Source of the DNA: an uncultured Porphyromonadaceae bacterium | GTDB lineage: Bacteria > Bacteroidota > Bacteroidia > Bacteroidales > Muribaculaceae | NCBI GenBank assembly: GCA_900541865.1 | Contig: UQLO01000011.1 | Span: forward strand, 1 to 64,000 | Length of the DNA: 64,000 nucleotides | Direction of reading: 5' to 3' | In this document: positions 42,703 to 51,074 of the stretch, piece after piece | Numbering within the stretch: position 1 is the stretch's first letter | How the letters are laid out: each line of letters begins with the position of its first letter | Made by a program: the position numbers and the translations under genes | The notes under the pieces: model-generated | What the model was told of the DNA's origin: nothing | Seen by the model: only the letters and a program-made list of their open reading frames with translations | Databases searched by the model: none

Positions 42703-43290
42703 TTAAGCGAAGCCTCCGCGCGCGAGGGCCTCGTCGATTTGCGGCAGAAGGGGCGTGAGGCCGTCGTTGACAATACGCACAAGGGGAAGGCGCCCTTGGG
42801 GCCGCTCCGTTTTCTGGCTTTCAATTCTGTCGACCACCTGACTGCGGGTCAAGCCGTTTCTGGCCATAACTCGCCGGATGCGAATATCGTCGGGGCATTC
42901 CACATTCCACTCGGCAGCAGCTATGCGGTCCAAGCCACTGGAGTAGAGTATGGCCGATTCGACAAAGAGCACGCTGCTGTCGGCGCTCTGTGCGATTTCG
43001 CGCAGAGATTCAAGCACTTCTCCGTGGACAATGCTGTTTAGACGCCGGAGCATTTCTTCGTCGGCGAAGACAATATCGGCAAGCAGCTTGCGGTCGATGA
43101 TGCCGTCGGCATCGACACTGGCGGGGTGAATCTCAAGGCGCAGGCGCTCCTTGATAGTCTTGCTCGTGTCCATAATGCTCCGGGCGTGGCTGTCGGAATC
43201 GACAACCTCAAAGCCGCGAATACGCAGAACGCGACTCACCACGCTCTTGCCGCAGCCTATACCTCCGGTAATGGCAATGACGGGACGCAT
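42703..43290 (-). CDS. coaE: dephospho-CoA kinase
   Basis: 195 residues. Last step of coenzyme A synthesis, phosphorylating the 3'-OH of dephospho-CoA. P-loop GGIGCGKS at 8-15, then GFEVVDSDSHARSIM. The LID region has FVESAILYSSGLDRI and the substrate motif near NVECPDDIRIRRVM. Length is typical. Its start overlaps the stop of the ybbR-like gene, within the nusB-yajC-ybbR-coaE order conserved in Bacteroidetes. Confidence 0.96.
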   Translation of the reverse strand: MRPVIAITGGIGCGKSVVSRVLRIRGFEVVDSDSHARSIMDTSKTIKERLRLEIHPASVDADGIIDRKLLADIVFADEEMLRRLNSIVHGEVLESLREIAQSADSSVLFVESAILYSSGLDRIAAAEWNVECPDDIRIRRVMARNGLTRSQVVDRIESQKTERPQGRLPLVRIVNDGLTPLLPQIDEALARGGFA

Positions 43291-44264
43291 CAGAGGTGTT
43301 CGATGATATACTCGGCGCTGTCGGCGCTGAGGTGAACGTTTTGGAGATTAGCCGGTACGTCCTCAAGGCGCAGGCGCATACGCCGTGTGGGCGCGTCGCG
43401 GTCGATGCGGCGGTAATCTGCCACCACTCGGAAATGGGGGTCGGTGTTGGTATAGGCACTCATCGGTACCATATAAGCCACCTCAATCTGAGCCGGGAAG
43501 GTGATGAGCTTGATGTCGTCCGGCACGTTGACGGGCTCTATAACCACTCGTCGCGTTTTGATAATCAGCGGCTCGACGTCGAAGGTGAGGTCTATGCTGT
43601 CCGGAATGACGCGGCTGCCTCCCGGCGCCACAAGCCGCGTGCGCACCGTCACGGGGCCGTCGAGATCCTCCAGGCGCACCGGTTCGGTCGACACCGCCGT
43701 AAGATTGTCGGGCAGGCTACCGTCGACGGTGAACACCCTGACAGAGTCTACGCTGGGGCGAGGGCGCCCGGTAATTGCGGCGCGAGGGCCGGCGGTGGCG
43801 CGCACGTTGAGCGACACCGGCATTTTGAACCCCGGATGAGTAGTGAAGGGAATGGAGATTGAGTCGGGGTAGAGCACGCTCACCTGCGAGCCGCCGGAAG
43901 TGGCGCGCGCCAGAGCCTTGAGCTCGGCGTTGCTAAGGAAGATGTGTTTTCCCGAGCGGTAGGCGCGGAAGTCGATATTGACCGCCGGCACGCTGCCAAG
44001 GTGCATCTTCAGAAGCTGGGTACCACGGGCGCGAAGACTGACAGTCAGAGCTTCAGGCCCCGGAGAGATGAGAGTCACCGAATCCGGCACATGGGTGATT
44101 CGAACAGGCATGCGCACGTCGTACTGCTCCTCCTCGTTGAGCGAAAGCACGCTCCAAAGCACAGCCGAGATGACCACGAAAACCAGAAACATAAGCGCAT
44201 CGCGCCCCCGCGGCGATTTGAGAGCCGCACGGGCGCGATGTTCCATGTTCTTTAGCGAGGCCAT
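43290..44264 (-). CDS. YbbR-like domain protein (CdaR-like)
   Basis: 324 residues. One N-terminal transmembrane segment (RDALMFLVFVVISAVLWSVL, ~19-38), then repeated YbbR beta domains outside: SLNEEEQYDVRMPVRITHV, then RVVIEPVNVPDDIKLITFPA. In Gram-positives the homologue CdaR modulates diadenylate cyclase; no cdaA gene is near, so that role is uncertain here. Its position between yajC and coaE follows the usual Bacteroidetes order. Confidence 0.88.
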   Translation of the reverse strand: MASLKNMEHRARAALKSPRGRDALMFLVFVVISAVLWSVLSLNEEEQYDVRMPVRITHVPDSVTLISPGPEALTVSLRARGTQLLKMHLGSVPAVNIDFRAYRSGKHIFLSNAELKALARATSGGSQVSVLYPDSISIPFTTHPGFKMPVSLNVRATAGPRAAITGRPRPSVDSVRVFTVDGSLPDNLTAVSTEPVRLEDLDGPVTVRTRLVAPGGSRVIPDSIDLTFDVEPLIIKTRRVVIEPVNVPDDIKLITFPAQIEVAYMVPMSAYTNTDPHFRVVADYRRIDRDAPTRRMRLRLEDVPANLQNVHLSADSAEYIIEHL

Positions 44265-44288
44265 GCTTAAGGCCGGGAATAGGCTGAA

Positions 44289-44648
44289 TTACTTGTCGTT
44301 AGCCTGGTTCTGGGCAGACTGAGCGTCTTCGGCGGAGGCATAGACGCTGTTTTTGTCCACGCGGATGCTGACGCCGCTGGTCACTTCCACAACAAAGTAG
44401 TTCGAGCCCACTTCGCGGATAGTGCCGAAGATGCCGCCGGCGGTGACAACCTTGTCGCCTTTGCCCAGGGCCTCGCGCATTTTCTGAATTTCTTTCTGGC
44501 GTTTCTGCTGGGGACGGATCATAAAGAAGTAGAAGACCACGAAGATGGCCACTATCATCAGAATTGAACCCATACCTCCACCGAGGAAACCGGCATCACC
44601 GGCAGCCTGGCCGGCAGCGGGAGCTGCGTCGCAAAGGATAGATAACAT
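44289..44648 (-). CDS. yajC: preprotein translocase subunit YajC
   Basis: 119 residues. One membrane segment (GGGMGSILMIVAIFVVFYFF, ~24-43) followed by the signature MIRPQQKRQKEIQKM and the cytoplasmic KVVTAGGIFGTIREVGSNYF. YajC associates with SecDF in protein export. A short Ala/Gly N-terminal extension precedes the helix, and a Gln/Asn tail ends it. 60 bases downstream of nusB. Confidence 0.95.
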   Translation of the reverse strand: MLSILCDAAPAAGQAAGDAGFLGGGMGSILMIVAIFVVFYFFMIRPQQKRQKEIQKMREALGKGDKVVTAGGIFGTIREVGSNYFVVEVTSGVSIRVDKNSVYASAEDAQSAQNQANDK

Positions 44649-44708
44649 TGAATGTATTGTTTAGGGGTTATTGAATTGTCGTTCGGTATAATGTGATCAA
44701 GCGCGGGC

Positions 44709-46187
44709 TTACTTGTTTATTACGCCTTCGCTCTTGAGTTTGTTCACTATGGTGGAGAGAATGCCGTTGACGAAGGCGCCGCTCTTGGGCGTGCTGTAGT
44801 CGTTGGCAAACTCGACGTATTCGTTGACCGTCACGGGCACGGGAATGGTCGGGAAGTTGATTATTTCGGCGATTGCCGTCAGAAGCGTCACGATGTCCAT
44901 AAAAGCGATGCGCTCGGTGTCCCAGTTCTCGGTGTTGATGCAGGCGTCGATCATCCGGCGGTACTCCTCGCGGTTGTCGACCACATGGCGGAAGAGCTGG
45001 TGGCCGAATTGCTCGTCGTGCTCGTTCATGAACATCGGCATCGGGTCGACCGAGCCGGGATGGACGGGAGTATCGGCCTCGCCTTCGGCGTCGGCGTCGC
45101 TTCGAGGGGCGGCGTATGAGCGGCGAATGGTCTTGAGGGCAAATTCGCCCATAGTAACCAGGTCGTCGTTCCAGTAGACGCTCTTGGTTTCAAGCAGTTC
45201 GGCGAGCTCGTCGCCGGGGAGCACAATATTGCGGAGCGTCTCGCGCCAGAAAGCGGCGTCGGTTGCGAAGTCTCCCGGTTCGGACTCCATATAGCTGCGG
45301 TAGAGCTCCGACTCGGTGATGGAATCAAGGATGCGTCCGGCTGCACTGTCGAAGTCGCGCCAGGACGTGGGGTCCGCGTCGGGATTCTCCTTGGTGTATT
45401 CTTCGATAGCCTTGCAGTCGCGGATAGCCTTCACCAGCAGATTGTCGACGAAGCGCGTCGAGGGGTTGAGTTCCTCCTCGGTTGGCAGATACTTCTGCTT
45501 GGCCTTTGTAAGGCGCTCGGCCTGCACATCGGTGAGGGCCACCGGCAGCAGAAGCAGGGCGTGATAGAGATTGTAGGCCTGGCGAAGACTCTCGTCGAGG
45601 TCTTCGCGGGCCTTATCGTAGCTGGCGCGGTTGTCGTCGAAGCCGGAGAGAGTTCCGACAAACATATTCATGCCCATATCCAGCCCCACATGGCTGAACA
45701 TCTCGTCTTTGCGAAGCACGCGCTCGAGCGACTTGTTCTTGCGGAGCACGGAGGTGAAGACCATAGTCCAGAACTCAACGTCGTCGTTCATGCGGCGCTT
45801 GCGACGACGCTTGTACTCCTTGTAAATGTCGCTGTCGGCAACGGTGGCAGCAAGGTCGGCCAGACTGGCGTCGAAAGCGCTTATGCGCTCGGCGCGCTGC
45901 ATCATGGCCGCCCGAACGGAAGGCACCGAAGAGATAGCAGCGCCCACGCGGTTCTTCTGAATCACGGGGTCAGGAGTCAAGTTCACACCCCAGCGGCCCG
46001 GCATAGGCACCGAACTCAGCTTCAAAAGAAGTCCTATCAAATCAAGATAAACAGAGTAGGCGAACCGGCGGTCTCTCGACGCCTCTGCCGGATTGGGTGC
46101 CGGCGCAAGCTGGAAGTCGCTGCGCGTGAGCAAGTAAGAGTACAGAATCTGAACGGTTTTGATTCTTATCAGACTGCGGTTTATCAT
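44709..46187 (-). CDS. nusB: transcription antitermination factor NusB, enlarged
   Basis: 492 residues from ATG 46187 (MINRSLIRIKTVQILYSYLL), the usual Bacteroidetes NusB opening; the frame back to 46283 crosses the promoter. The C-terminal NusB fold is visible in WDTERIAFMDIVTLLTAIAE, then VPVTVNEYVEFANDYSTPKS and GAFVNGILSTIVNKL. NusB with NusE binds boxA RNA for rRNA antitermination. From memory Bacteroidetes homologues are nearer 300 residues; here the middle has extra charged stretches (KRRRKRRMNDD, EEYTKENPDADPTSW and SDADAEGEADTPVHP). First gene of the nusB-yajC-ybbR-coaE operon. Confidence 0.9.
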   Translation of the reverse strand: MINRSLIRIKTVQILYSYLLTRSDFQLAPAPNPAEASRDRRFAYSVYLDLIGLLLKLSSVPMPGRWGVNLTPDPVIQKNRVGAAISSVPSVRAAMMQRAERISAFDASLADLAATVADSDIYKEYKRRRKRRMNDDVEFWTMVFTSVLRKNKSLERVLRKDEMFSHVGLDMGMNMFVGTLSGFDDNRASYDKAREDLDESLRQAYNLYHALLLLPVALTDVQAERLTKAKQKYLPTEEELNPSTRFVDNLLVKAIRDCKAIEEYTKENPDADPTSWRDFDSAAGRILDSITESELYRSYMESEPGDFATDAAFWRETLRNIVLPGDELAELLETKSVYWNDDLVTMGEFALKTIRRSYAAPRSDADAEGEADTPVHPGSVDPMPMFMNEHDEQFGHQLFRHVVDNREEYRRMIDACINTENWDTERIAFMDIVTLLTAIAEIINFPTIPVPVTVNEYVEFANDYSTPKSGAFVNGILSTIVNKLKSEGVINK

Positions 46188-46220
46188 ATTTTGGGCAAAT
46201 GGTCTACTGAATTGCAGATG

Positions 46221-46228
46221 CAAAATTA
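46221..46228 (-). promoter_or_regulatory. -7 box of the nusB operon
   Basis: CAAAATTA on plus reads TAATTTTG on minus (TAnnTTTG), 34 bases before nusB. Confidence 0.6.
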
Positions 46229-46311
46229 AGAAATTTTTCGCGGGTGGCAAAAAAAAGTTGCTTGCGACGCCCTGCGAGGCCATTGCATTTGCTCAATTCA
46301 AAAAAAAAGCG

Positions 46312-46319
46312 TAGCTTTG
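46312..46319 (+). promoter_or_regulatory. -7 box of the TPR/PD40 gene
   Basis: TAGCTTTG fits TAnnTTTG and lies 26 bases before ATG 46346. It shows that the earlier ATG at 46244 is upstream of the promoter. Confidence 0.6.
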
Positions 46320-46345
46320 TAGTTAAAATCACCAGCGTAAATACA

Positions 46346-47779
46346 ATGCATATCAAAATGCGCAAAATAGCAAGTGTCCTGGCTCTGGCAGCCGCTCTGC
46401 TTGCAGGGGCAGCTCCGGTCGACGAAGGGCGCCGACTCTACCTGGAAGGCAACTACCAAGAGGCTGTCGAGCAGCTGCGCCCCGTGGTGCGTCGCACCCC
46501 GCGCGACGGCAACGCCAACTTCTATCTCGGAGCCTCCCTGTCGGCACTGGGGCAATATGCCGATGCCAAACCATACCTTGTCAAGGCCGCCGACCGCGGC
46601 GTGACCGATGCCTACCGAATCCTGACTTTGCAGTCGCTTGAGCAGTACGACCCCGAGAGCGCCTCCGACTATATTTCGTCGTGGCGTTCCAAGCTGACAC
46701 GCAACCGCCGCGAAGTGCCCGAAGAACTGGAGACACTCTCTTCGCGCGCCGTAATGCTGCGAAACATGCTGGCCCGAGTCGAAAGCATCGAAATCCTCGA
46801 CAGCATCGTAGTGGGCGCCGAAGACTTCTTTCAGGCTTACCGCCTCAGTGAGCCCGCCGGACGCATACTGCCTCCCGAGGCAGTTCGCCGGGTAGGTGCC
46901 GGAGAGGGGGCGTTCGAGCTCGGAACTGCATTCATGCCGCAGAACCGCACCGAAATGCTTTGGGCGCAGGCCGATACCACCGGCACCATGGCCCTCTACG
47001 GCGCCGGAATACTCGACGACGGCACCCTCGAGCACTCAGCACCGCTCGACGCCGCCCTCGCAGAAGGAGGCAGCGCCGCATACCCATTCCTGATGCCCGA
47101 CGGCATGACCCTCTACTTTGCAAACACCGGCGACAACAGCCTGGGCGGCTACGACATCTTTATGACGCGTCGCGACCACGACAGCGACGACGGCGACACA
47201 TACCTGCAGCCGCAGAACATCGGAATGCCCTACAATTCGCCCTACGACGACTACATGCTCGCAATCGACGAGCACAGCGGTCTGGGCTGGTGGGCCACCG
47301 ACCGCAATCAGATTGCCGATTCACTTACCATATATGTGTTCGCCCCGGCCGAGATGAGAGTCAACGTTGAGCCTACCGACTCCAACCTCGTCGCCCTGGC
47401 CCGACTGAGCGACATCTCGCTGACCCGACGGGCCGGCGTCGACTACGACGCGCTCCTTGCCGGCAAACTGCCCGAACGGCGACAGGAAACCCACTCGCCG
47501 GGCCAGATATTCACCCTGGACCTCGGTGGCGGAACCGTCTACACCCAGCTCAACGACTTCCGCAACAACGCAGCCCGCTCTGCCATGGTGGAGTACCTCG
47601 GCGCCCGAATGGCCCTGGACCGTCATCTCGCACAGGAGCAGGCCCTGCGCGACCGATATCGCAACGGCGACCGCAGCGTGGCCTCCCAAATCGAAGAATC
47701 CGAGGCCGACACAGCGCGCCAGCGGCGCACCCTGCGCAACCTGCTCAACTCGGCAATACGCCTCGAAAGACGCAATTAA
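46346..47779 (+). CDS. periplasmic TPR and PD40 (WD40-like) repeat protein
   Basis: 477 residues from ATG 46346. Signal peptide IASVLALAAALLAGAA. TPR-type helices at ~25-95 (GRRLYLEGNYQEAVEQLRPV, then ANFYLGASLSALGQYADAKP). A WD40-like beta-propeller part includes YPFLMPDGMTLYFANTGDNS, then GGYDIFMTRR and NIGMPYNSPYDDYMLAID, the pattern seen in Bacteroidetes envelope proteins related to PorE, but the OmpA domain of those proteins is absent here. A charged coiled-coil tail ends it. Probable envelope protein; role unknown. 26 bases before floA. Confidence 0.8.
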   Translation: MHIKMRKIASVLALAAALLAGAAPVDEGRRLYLEGNYQEAVEQLRPVVRRTPRDGNANFYLGASLSALGQYADAKPYLVKAADRGVTDAYRILTLQSLEQYDPESASDYISSWRSKLTRNRREVPEELETLSSRAVMLRNMLARVESIEILDSIVVGAEDFFQAYRLSEPAGRILPPEAVRRVGAGEGAFELGTAFMPQNRTEMLWAQADTTGTMALYGAGILDDGTLEHSAPLDAALAEGGSAAYPFLMPDGMTLYFANTGDNSLGGYDIFMTRRDHDSDDGDTYLQPQNIGMPYNSPYDDYMLAIDEHSGLGWWATDRNQIADSLTIYVFAPAEMRVNVEPTDSNLVALARLSDISLTRRAGVDYDALLAGKLPERRQETHSPGQIFTLDLGGGTVYTQLNDFRNNAARSAMVEYLGARMALDRHLAQEQALRDRYRNGDRSVASQIEESEADTARQRRTLRNLLNSAIRLERRN

Positions 47780-47805
47780 CAGAATAAACCAACAAAATCA
47801 TAATT

Positions 47806-48780
47806 ATGGAATTGACAATCATCATCCTGGCAGCTCTCGTTCTGGTGCTGCTGATTGTGTTCTTCTATTACTGCCCCTTCTTCCTGTGGATTTCGGCTCG
47901 GGTGAGCGGCGTTCGCATATCGCTTATGCAACTGGTGCTGATGCGTATCCGCCAGGTGCCTCCCGGCGTGATAGTGCGCGCAATGATTGAGGCGCACAAA
48001 GCCGGCCTCAAAGACGTCAACGTGGCCGACCTCGAAGCCCACTACCTCGCCGGCGGCAACGTGGAGCGCGTCGTCCACGCACTCGTATCGGCCAACAAAG
48101 CCAACATTGACCTGGGCTTCAAGATGGCCACAGCCATCGACCTGGCCGGCCGCGACGTTTTCCAAGCCGTTCAGATGAGCGTCAATCCCAAGGTAATAGA
48201 TACCCCGCCGGTGACCGCAGTGGCCAAAGACGGCATCCAGCTCATCGCCAAAGCGCGCGTTACGGTGCGCGCAAACATCCGTCAGCTTGTCGGCGGTGCC
48301 GGCGAAGACACCGTGCTGGCCCGAGTAGGCGAGGGCATAGTGTCGTCGATAGGCTCTTCCGAAAGCCACAAGCAAGTGCTCGAGAATCCCGACTCCATCT
48401 CCAAACTCGTGCTTAAGAAAGGACTTGACTCCGGAACAGCCTTCGAAATACTCTCCATCGACATCGCCGACATCGACATAGGCCGCAACATCGGGGCTGC
48501 CCTCCAGATCGACCAGGCCCAGGCCGACAAAAACATCGCCCAGGCAAAGGCCGAAGAGCGTCGCGCAATGGCCATCGCCCGCGAGCAGGAAATGAAGGCT
48601 CTCGCGCAGGAGGCCCGCGCCAAAGTCATCGAAGCCGAGAAGGAACTGCCCATGGCAATGGCCGAAGCATTCCGCTCAGGCAACCTCGGCGTGATGGACT
48701 ACTACAAACTCAAAAACATAGAAGCCGACACCGATATGCGCCACAGCTTCGGTGCAAGTACCGAAGCCGAATCAAAGTGA
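47806..48780 (+). CDS. floA: flotillin-like protein FloA
   Basis: 324 residues. N-terminal membrane hairpin (TIIILAALVLVLLIVFFYY, then CPFFLWISARVSGVRISLMQ), followed by an SPFH/band-7 domain (VDTPPVTAVAKDGIQLIAKA-like segment; RVTVRANIRQLVGGAGEDTV) and the Ala/Glu-rich coiled coil DQAQADKNIAQAKAEERRAM. FloA/YqfA proteins organise membrane microdomains. The end (DMRHSFGASTEAESK) is polar. 7 bases before cstA, probably cotranscribed. Confidence 0.95.
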   Translation: MELTIIILAALVLVLLIVFFYYCPFFLWISARVSGVRISLMQLVLMRIRQVPPGVIVRAMIEAHKAGLKDVNVADLEAHYLAGGNVERVVHALVSANKANIDLGFKMATAIDLAGRDVFQAVQMSVNPKVIDTPPVTAVAKDGIQLIAKARVTVRANIRQLVGGAGEDTVLARVGEGIVSSIGSSESHKQVLENPDSISKLVLKKGLDSGTAFEILSIDIADIDIGRNIGAALQIDQAQADKNIAQAKAEERRAMAIAREQEMKALAQEARAKVIEAEKELPMAMAEAFRSGNLGVMDYYKLKNIEADTDMRHSFGASTEAESK

Positions 48781-48787
48781 AAAAGCA

Positions 48788-50242
48788 ATGACGACTCTCC
48801 TCGTTTCGCTCGGCCTCCTCATCGGAGGCTACTTCCTCTACGGGCTAGTTGCCGAAAAAGTGTTCGGCGTCGACTCGGGGCGCCCCACACCCGCTGTAAG
48901 CAGCCCCGACGGCGTCGACTTCGTCGTTATGCCCACCTGGAAGGTCTTTCTGGTGCAGTTTCTCAACATAGCGGGCCTCGGTCCTATTTTCGGAGCCATA
49001 ATGGGCGCTATGTTCGGCCCGGCGGCATTCCTTTGGATTGTGTTCGGCACCATTTTCGGAGGCGCCGTCCACGACTTCATCTCCGCCATGATCAGCCTTC
49101 GCTCCAACGGGCGTTCGCTGCCCGAAACCATAGGGCGTGAGCTTGGGTCTACGGTGCGCCAACTGCTGCGTGTGCTCTCCGTGGTGCTTCTGGTGCTGGT
49201 GGGAGCTGTTTTCGTGGTCTCTCCGGCCAACCTACTTGCGGGGATGACCCCGGCGTGGGCCGACGCCACCTTCTTCTGCTGCGTCATCTTCCTGTACTAC
49301 CTTCTGGCAACATTACTGCCGGTCGATAAGCTCATAGGCCGCTTTTATCCCATTTTCGGCGTAGCGTTGCTCTTCATGGCGCTGGGACTGCTGGGCTATC
49401 TCCTTTTCAGCGGGGTCAGCATACCCGACGGCTTCGCCGAGGGAGTGGCCAACCGTCATCCGCAGCCCGACAGCCATCCTCTGTTCCCGATGCTCTTTGT
49501 TTCGATTGCCTGCGGTGCCGTAAGCGGCTTCCACGCCACCCAATCGCCTATGATGGCCCGGTGTCTGGCCAACGAACGGCTTGCGCGCCCCGTGTTCTAC
49601 GGCGCTATGGTCGCCGAGGGCATAGTGGCGCTGATATGGGCTGCCGCCGCCATCGCCTTCACGGGCGGTTACGAGGGCTTGGCCGGATATATGGCCGACC
49701 ATGGCAACCAGGCAGCGGCGCTGGTGAGCGACATCTCCACCGGCTGGCTGGGCGCCGTCGGGGGCGTGTTGGCAATCCTCGGCGTAGTGGCCGCTCCCAT
49801 CACCACGGGCGACACCGCGCTGCGCTCGGCCCGACTTATGGTGGCCGACATGTTCGGAATCGACCAGAAGCCGATCGTCAAACGACTTGCCGTAACGCTG
49901 CCTATCTTCGCCGTTGCGCTTGCGCTGATGCTGATCGACTTCAACGTGCTTTGGCGCTATTTCGCCTGGGTGAACCAGACCCTGGCGGCCTTCACGCTGT
50001 GGGGCTGCACGGTATGGCTTGCCCGCACCGGCCGGGCATATGTTCTGACCCTCATCCCGGCCATGTTTATGACGGCCGTGGTGAGCGCCTACCTTTTCTG
50101 CGCACCCTCTCCCGAAGGCTTCGGTCTGGGAGCCGGGGTAGCCTCGGTGATTGCTGCGGCGACAACGGTCGCCTGCACCGCCGCCTTCGCGCGCTTTGCT
50201 CTGGCTTGTCGCCGGCAAAGGCTTAACTTGCTGTCCGACTAA
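48788..50242 (+). CDS. cstA: carbon starvation protein CstA, short form
   Basis: 484 residues from ATG 48788 (MTTLLVSLGLLIGGYFLYG). CstA proteins take up peptides or pyruvate. Signatures are DYVVMPTWKVFLVQFLNIAG-like FVVMPTWKVFLVQFLNIAGL, FGAIMGAMFGPAAFLWIVFG, GAVHDFISAMISLRSNGRS, and in the second half SGFHATQSPMMARCLANE and TTGDTALRSARLM. It is shorter than E. coli CstA (~700 residues), as is common in this phylum; the core signature segments are all present. Confidence 0.93.
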   Translation: MTTLLVSLGLLIGGYFLYGLVAEKVFGVDSGRPTPAVSSPDGVDFVVMPTWKVFLVQFLNIAGLGPIFGAIMGAMFGPAAFLWIVFGTIFGGAVHDFISAMISLRSNGRSLPETIGRELGSTVRQLLRVLSVVLLVLVGAVFVVSPANLLAGMTPAWADATFFCCVIFLYYLLATLLPVDKLIGRFYPIFGVALLFMALGLLGYLLFSGVSIPDGFAEGVANRHPQPDSHPLFPMLFVSIACGAVSGFHATQSPMMARCLANERLARPVFYGAMVAEGIVALIWAAAAIAFTGGYEGLAGYMADHGNQAAALVSDISTGWLGAVGGVLAILGVVAAPITTGDTALRSARLMVADMFGIDQKPIVKRLAVTLPIFAVALALMLIDFNVLWRYFAWVNQTLAAFTLWGCTVWLARTGRAYVLTLIPAMFMTAVVSAYLFCAPSPEGFGLGAGVASVIAAATTVACTAAFARFALACRRQRLNLLSD

Positions 50243-50246
50243 AGTT

Positions 50247-51074
50247 ATGAATCTATTAGCGATTATCTCCGACAACACAAACTACACCTTACACTCCCAC
50301 ACCCAATACTGCGACGGCCGCGCCACCATGGACGAGATGGCGCGCGCCGCCGTGGAGCAGGGTATGACCGTCTACGGTTTTACGCCTCACAGCCCCATAC
50401 CCTTCGATAGCCCCTGCAATATGTCGGCCGACGCCGTTGGCGATTTTCTCCGCGAGGCCGACCGCATAGCCGCCGCCTATGCCGGCCGCTGCCGCTTCCT
50501 CAAAGGTATGGAGGTGGACTATATCGGCTCCGAATGGGGCCCTCACTCCGAATATTTTAAGTCTCTGCCTTTGGACTACACCATAGGGTCGGTCCACTTC
50601 ATACCCACACAGGATGGAGAGCCGGTCGACATCGACGGCAAGTTCGAAAGCTTCCGGCGCAAGATGGCCGACCGCTTTCGCGACGACATCGACTACGTTG
50701 TCGACACCTTCTTCCGCCAGTCGATGGATATGCTCGCCGCAGGCGGCTTCGACATCCTCGGCCACTTCGATAAAATAGGCCAAAACGCATCGTACTATGC
50801 CCCCGGCATTGAGGGCGGCTCCCACTACCGCGGCCTGCTTCGCCAATATATGGACCGCATAACGGCATCCGGTGTCATCGTGGAGCTCAACACCAAGGCA
50901 TACCACGAGCATGGCCGCTTCTTCCCCTCTGCGGCTTTGCTGCCCGAGTTGGTGGCCGCCGGAGTGCCTGTGGTGGTCAACAGCGACGCCCATTACCCCG
51001 ACCGCATATGCGCGGGCCGCGCCGAAGGACTCCGCGCTCTTGCGGAGGCGGCCCTTAAACTCACACCCGTATGA
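50247..51074 (+). CDS. histidinol-phosphatase (PHP family)
   Basis: 275 residues from ATG 50247. The PHP metal site opens with YTLHSHTQYCDG (15-24). Further conserved pieces are YGFTPHSPIPFD, FLKGMEVDYIGSE, DYTIGSVHFIP, GFDILGHFDKIGQN and VVVNSDAHYPDRIC. This is the HisK-type enzyme that removes phosphate from histidinol phosphate in histidine synthesis; other PHP phosphoesterases remain possible. No other his gene is near. Its stop overlaps the U32 peptidase start by 4 bases. Confidence 0.9.
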   Translation: MNLLAIISDNTNYTLHSHTQYCDGRATMDEMARAAVEQGMTVYGFTPHSPIPFDSPCNMSADAVGDFLREADRIAAAYAGRCRFLKGMEVDYIGSEWGPHSEYFKSLPLDYTIGSVHFIPTQDGEPVDIDGKFESFRRKMADRFRDDIDYVVDTFFRQSMDMLAAGGFDILGHFDKIGQNASYYAPGIEGGSHYRGLLRQYMDRITASGVIVELNTKAYHEHGRFFPSAALLPELVAAGVPVVVNSDAHYPDRICAGRAEGLRALAEAALKLTPV

